Assembly (NCBI GenBank): GCA_964431735.1
Contig: CAYSLJ010000106.1
Coordinates: forward strand, 1 to 25,179
Source: CALARM01 sp964431735
Lineage (GTDB): Bacteria; Vulcanimicrobiota; SpSt-956; JAKJGF01
Direction of reading: 5' to 3'
Length of the DNA stretch: 25,179 nt
A program made the translations under genes and the position numbers. The notes under the pieces were generated by a model. The model saw only the letters and a list, made by a program, of their open reading frames with translations, had not been told where the DNA came from and did no database searches. Shown in pieces: positions 23,666 to 25,179 of the stretch (its first letter is position 1; each line of letters begins with the position of its first letter).

Positions 23666-24133
23666 ATGAGCATACGTGTTATAGGATGTGGCAATATAAT
23701 AGCCGGAGATGATGGAATTGCCCTGCTGGTTCTGGAGGAATTAAAAAAACTTTCTCTCTGTGACGTAGAGCTTGTAGAAGGAAGAATTTCAGGTCTCGAT
23801 CTTCTGGATTATTTTATGGATACAGATAAAGTAATAGTAATAGACGCAGTTGCAACGGGAAACAGGAAAGGAGTCCTTTACAGGCTGGAAGGTAAAGATA
23901 TTGAAGCTATGAGCAGAGGTAATATTATTTCCCTTCATCAACTTGGTATTGCAGAAGTTTTGAAAATAGGGTTAATGCTTTATCCTGATAGAATAGCAGA
24001 GAATATCATATTAATTGGTATAGAGATAGGTCATGTGGAGAATAATTTTTCTATGGAAGTATCTTCTTCCGTAAAAGAAACAGTTCCTCTGGCTGTAGAG
24101 AAGGTTTTAGAGGAAATAAATTATCATGCATGA
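23666..24133 (+). CDS. Hydrogenase maturation endopeptidase (HycI/HybD/HoxW family)
   Basis: A 155-residue cytoplasmic protease that removes the C-terminal extension of the [NiFe] large subunit once nickel is in place. Visible family signs are GCGNIIAGDDG (7-17), VIVIDAV with Asp60, and SLHQLG with His91. Asp16, Asp60 and His91 correspond to the nickel-sensing ligands Glu16, Asp62 and His93 of E. coli HybD; Asp for Glu at the first site is common in the family. The large subunit at 9838 has a fitting 24-residue tail. The start at 23666 has GGGAG nearby; an upstream in-frame ATG at 23582 would translate repeat and low-complexity DNA and is rejected. It overlaps hypA by eight bases. Confidence 0.92.
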   Translation: MSIRVIGCGNIIAGDDGIALLVLEELKKLSLCDVELVEGRISGLDLLDYFMDTDKVIVIDAVATGNRKGVLYRLEGKDIEAMSRGNIISLHQLGIAEVLKIGLMLYPDRIAENIILIGIEIGHVENNFSMEVSSSVKETVPLAVEKVLEEINYHA

Positions 24134-24470
24134 GTTATCTCTTACACAGGATATGCTTTCTATTGCTCTTAAAGAGGCGGAAAAATACAGTGCAAAAAAG
24201 ATTATTTCTTTGAAATTGAAACTCGGCTCAATGAGTATGGTAGATAGTGAATGTTTTAAATTTTATTTTGATGAATTAAGTAAAAATACAATAGCAGGCG
24301 GAGCATCTCTGGATTTTATAAAATCTGATCTGGAAATTGAATGTACATCATGTAACAGTAAATCAAAATTAAAGGAGCCTGTTATGACCTGTCCGGTTTG
24401 TAACAGTATAGATGTAATATTACTATCGGGCCAGGAAATATTATTAGAAGATATGGAGATAGAATTATGA
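24126..24470 (+). CDS. hypA: Hydrogenase nickel-insertion protein HypA
   Basis: A 114-residue metallochaperone that, with HypB, delivers nickel to the large subunit. The N-terminus MHELSLTQ has the invariant His2 that binds nickel. The zinc site is formed by Cys73 and Cys76 (CTSC) and Cys89 and Cys92 (CPVC). Length is normal for the family. The ATG lies within the end of the protease gene and its own stop overlaps the hypB start by four bases (ATGA), so the three genes are translationally coupled. It presumably serves the hydrogenase encoded at 8903-11247. Confidence 0.95.
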   Translation: MHELSLTQDMLSIALKEAEKYSAKKIISLKLKLGSMSMVDSECFKFYFDELSKNTIAGGASLDFIKSDLEIECTSCNSKSKLKEPVMTCPVCNSIDVILLSGQEILLEDMEIEL

Positions 24471-25129
24471 ACATACCTGTAATGACAGATATTATGAATG
24501 CCAATAATCTGATAGCAGAACAGAACAGAAAATATTTTGACGGAAAATCGATATATGTTGTTAATTTACTGGCCTCTCCCGGAGCAGGGAAAACTACTTT
24601 TTTAGAAGAAACTATCAGAAGAATTAATGATAATATACCGATTGCCGTCATAGAAGGTGATCTTGCTTCCGACGTAGATGCTCTGAGGATAGAAAAACTT
24701 GGTGTTCAGGTTGTTCAGATAAATACAGGCAAAGGCTGTCATCTGAATGCTGCTATGATACAAAAGTCCTTTGAAAATTTGGATCTTGAAACAATTCAGG
24801 TCATATTTATAGAAAATGTCGGTAATCTTGTATGTCCGGCAGGATATAAACTGGGAGAGAACGTCACTGTACTTGTGACCAGTACAACGGAAGGAGACGA
24901 TAAAATTTTGAAATATCCTCCTGTATTTCAATTGGCAAATTTATTGATTCTAAATAAAATCGATCTCCTGTCTTATGTAGATTACGATCTTGAAAAATTA
25001 AAAAAAGAATTTATCAAAATTAATCCTAAAGCCAGATTACTTCCACTTTCCAGTAAAACAGGTGAAGGATTTAATGACTGGATAGAGTGGCTGAAAAATG
25101 AAATATGTATATTCAGACATAAAACTTAG
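24467..25129 (+). CDS. hypB: Hydrogenase nickel-incorporation GTPase HypB
   Basis: A 220-residue SIMIBI-class GTPase driving nickel transfer to the hydrogenase large subunit. Walker A is ASPGAGKT (36-43), the metal-binding pair is Cys91-His92 in GKGCHLN, ENVGNLVCPAGYKLGE (116-131) is the switch and dimer region, and NKID (163-166) recognises guanine. It lacks the N-terminal CxxCGC motif and the His-rich tract of some HypB proteins, so it keeps only the GTPase-domain nickel site. The residue after CHL is Asn where Asp is common. hypC, hypD, hypE and hypF are not in the window and may follow or lie elsewhere; directly after the stop comes another family A repeat. Confidence 0.95.
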   Translation: MNIPVMTDIMNANNLIAEQNRKYFDGKSIYVVNLLASPGAGKTTFLEETIRRINDNIPIAVIEGDLASDVDALRIEKLGVQVVQINTGKGCHLNAAMIQKSFENLDLETIQVIFIENVGNLVCPAGYKLGENVTVLVTSTTEGDDKILKYPPVFQLANLLILNKIDLLSYVDYDLEKLKKEFIKINPKARLLPLSSKTGEGFNDWIEWLKNEICIFRHKT

Positions 25130-25179
25130 GGGTTGTCAAGAAATAACCCAATCATATTTACGTCTATATCGTGACGCGT
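25127..25179 (+). repeat. MITE-like repeat family A, partial copy at window end
   Basis: TTAGGGGTTGTCAAGAAATA and the following bases match the complement of copy 3 (6843-6886), including ATCATATTTAC and the start of the GTGACGCGT heptamer core. Its first bases overlap the hypB stop codon. The element is cut by the window edge. Confidence 0.75.

Overview
The window is AT-rich bacterial DNA (roughly one third G+C by eye), with good Shine-Dalgarno sites and no rRNA or tRNA that I could see. It looks like a scaffold from an uncultured, anaerobic or H2-metabolising bacterium. It carries a group 3-like [NiFe] hydrogenase, very large Hanks-type kinases with zinc-ribbon, HEAT and TPR regions, an FGE-fold protein, and dense families of small repeats. 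Two runs of exactly 100 N (18578-18677, 23391-23490) are scaffold gaps inside tandem repeats. Phylum cannot be fixed from this. The kinase and NTT-like transporter repertoire recalls candidate phyla such as Eremiobacterota, or Planctomycetes, but that is only an impression.

Layout. 1-3014: a PqaA-like secreted alpha/beta-hydrolase (+), then a ComEC-like metallo-beta-lactamase lipoprotein and a STAS protein (both -), bracketed by inverted copies of a ~55-bp repeat (family D). 3015-7068: an ilvE-type aminotransferase and an MFS/NTT-like membrane protein, set among several small repeat elements: family A (~130 bp, with a core of 7-bp CGCG-containing repeats), family B (~90-100 bp) and family C (~120-bp hairpin). 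7090-8133: a kinase-fold protein that lacks the catalytic Asp and is probably a pseudokinase.

8391-25129, all on the + strand: a V4R-like protein, [NiFe] hydrogenase small and large subunits and an 8Fe ferredoxin form a tight operon. After a family B element come a second V4R-like paralogue, a Roadblock/LC7 protein and a 1466-aa Zn-ribbon/kinase/HEAT/TPR protein. Next are a membrane-anchored coiled-coil protein with an FGE-like domain and a 1153-aa kinase with an internal response-regulator receiver domain plus HEAT/TPR. Last come the hydrogenase maturation genes: endopeptidase, hypA and hypB. The window ends inside another family A repeat.

How the genes may work together. The hydrogenase core, its C-terminal processing protease and HypA/HypB (nickel insertion) clearly form one functional set. 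No diaphorase, Hdr or membrane anchor is present; a ferredoxin is the only electron-transfer partner visible. Signalling and scaffold proteins (two V4R-like, Roadblock, pseudokinase, two multidomain kinases, FGE/coiled-coil) are interleaved between structural and maturation genes. This suggests either a redox/H2-responsive kinase network tied to the hydrogenase, or a signalling island inserted into a hydrogenase locus. I regard this arrangement as the most interesting part of the window; the functional link is inference.
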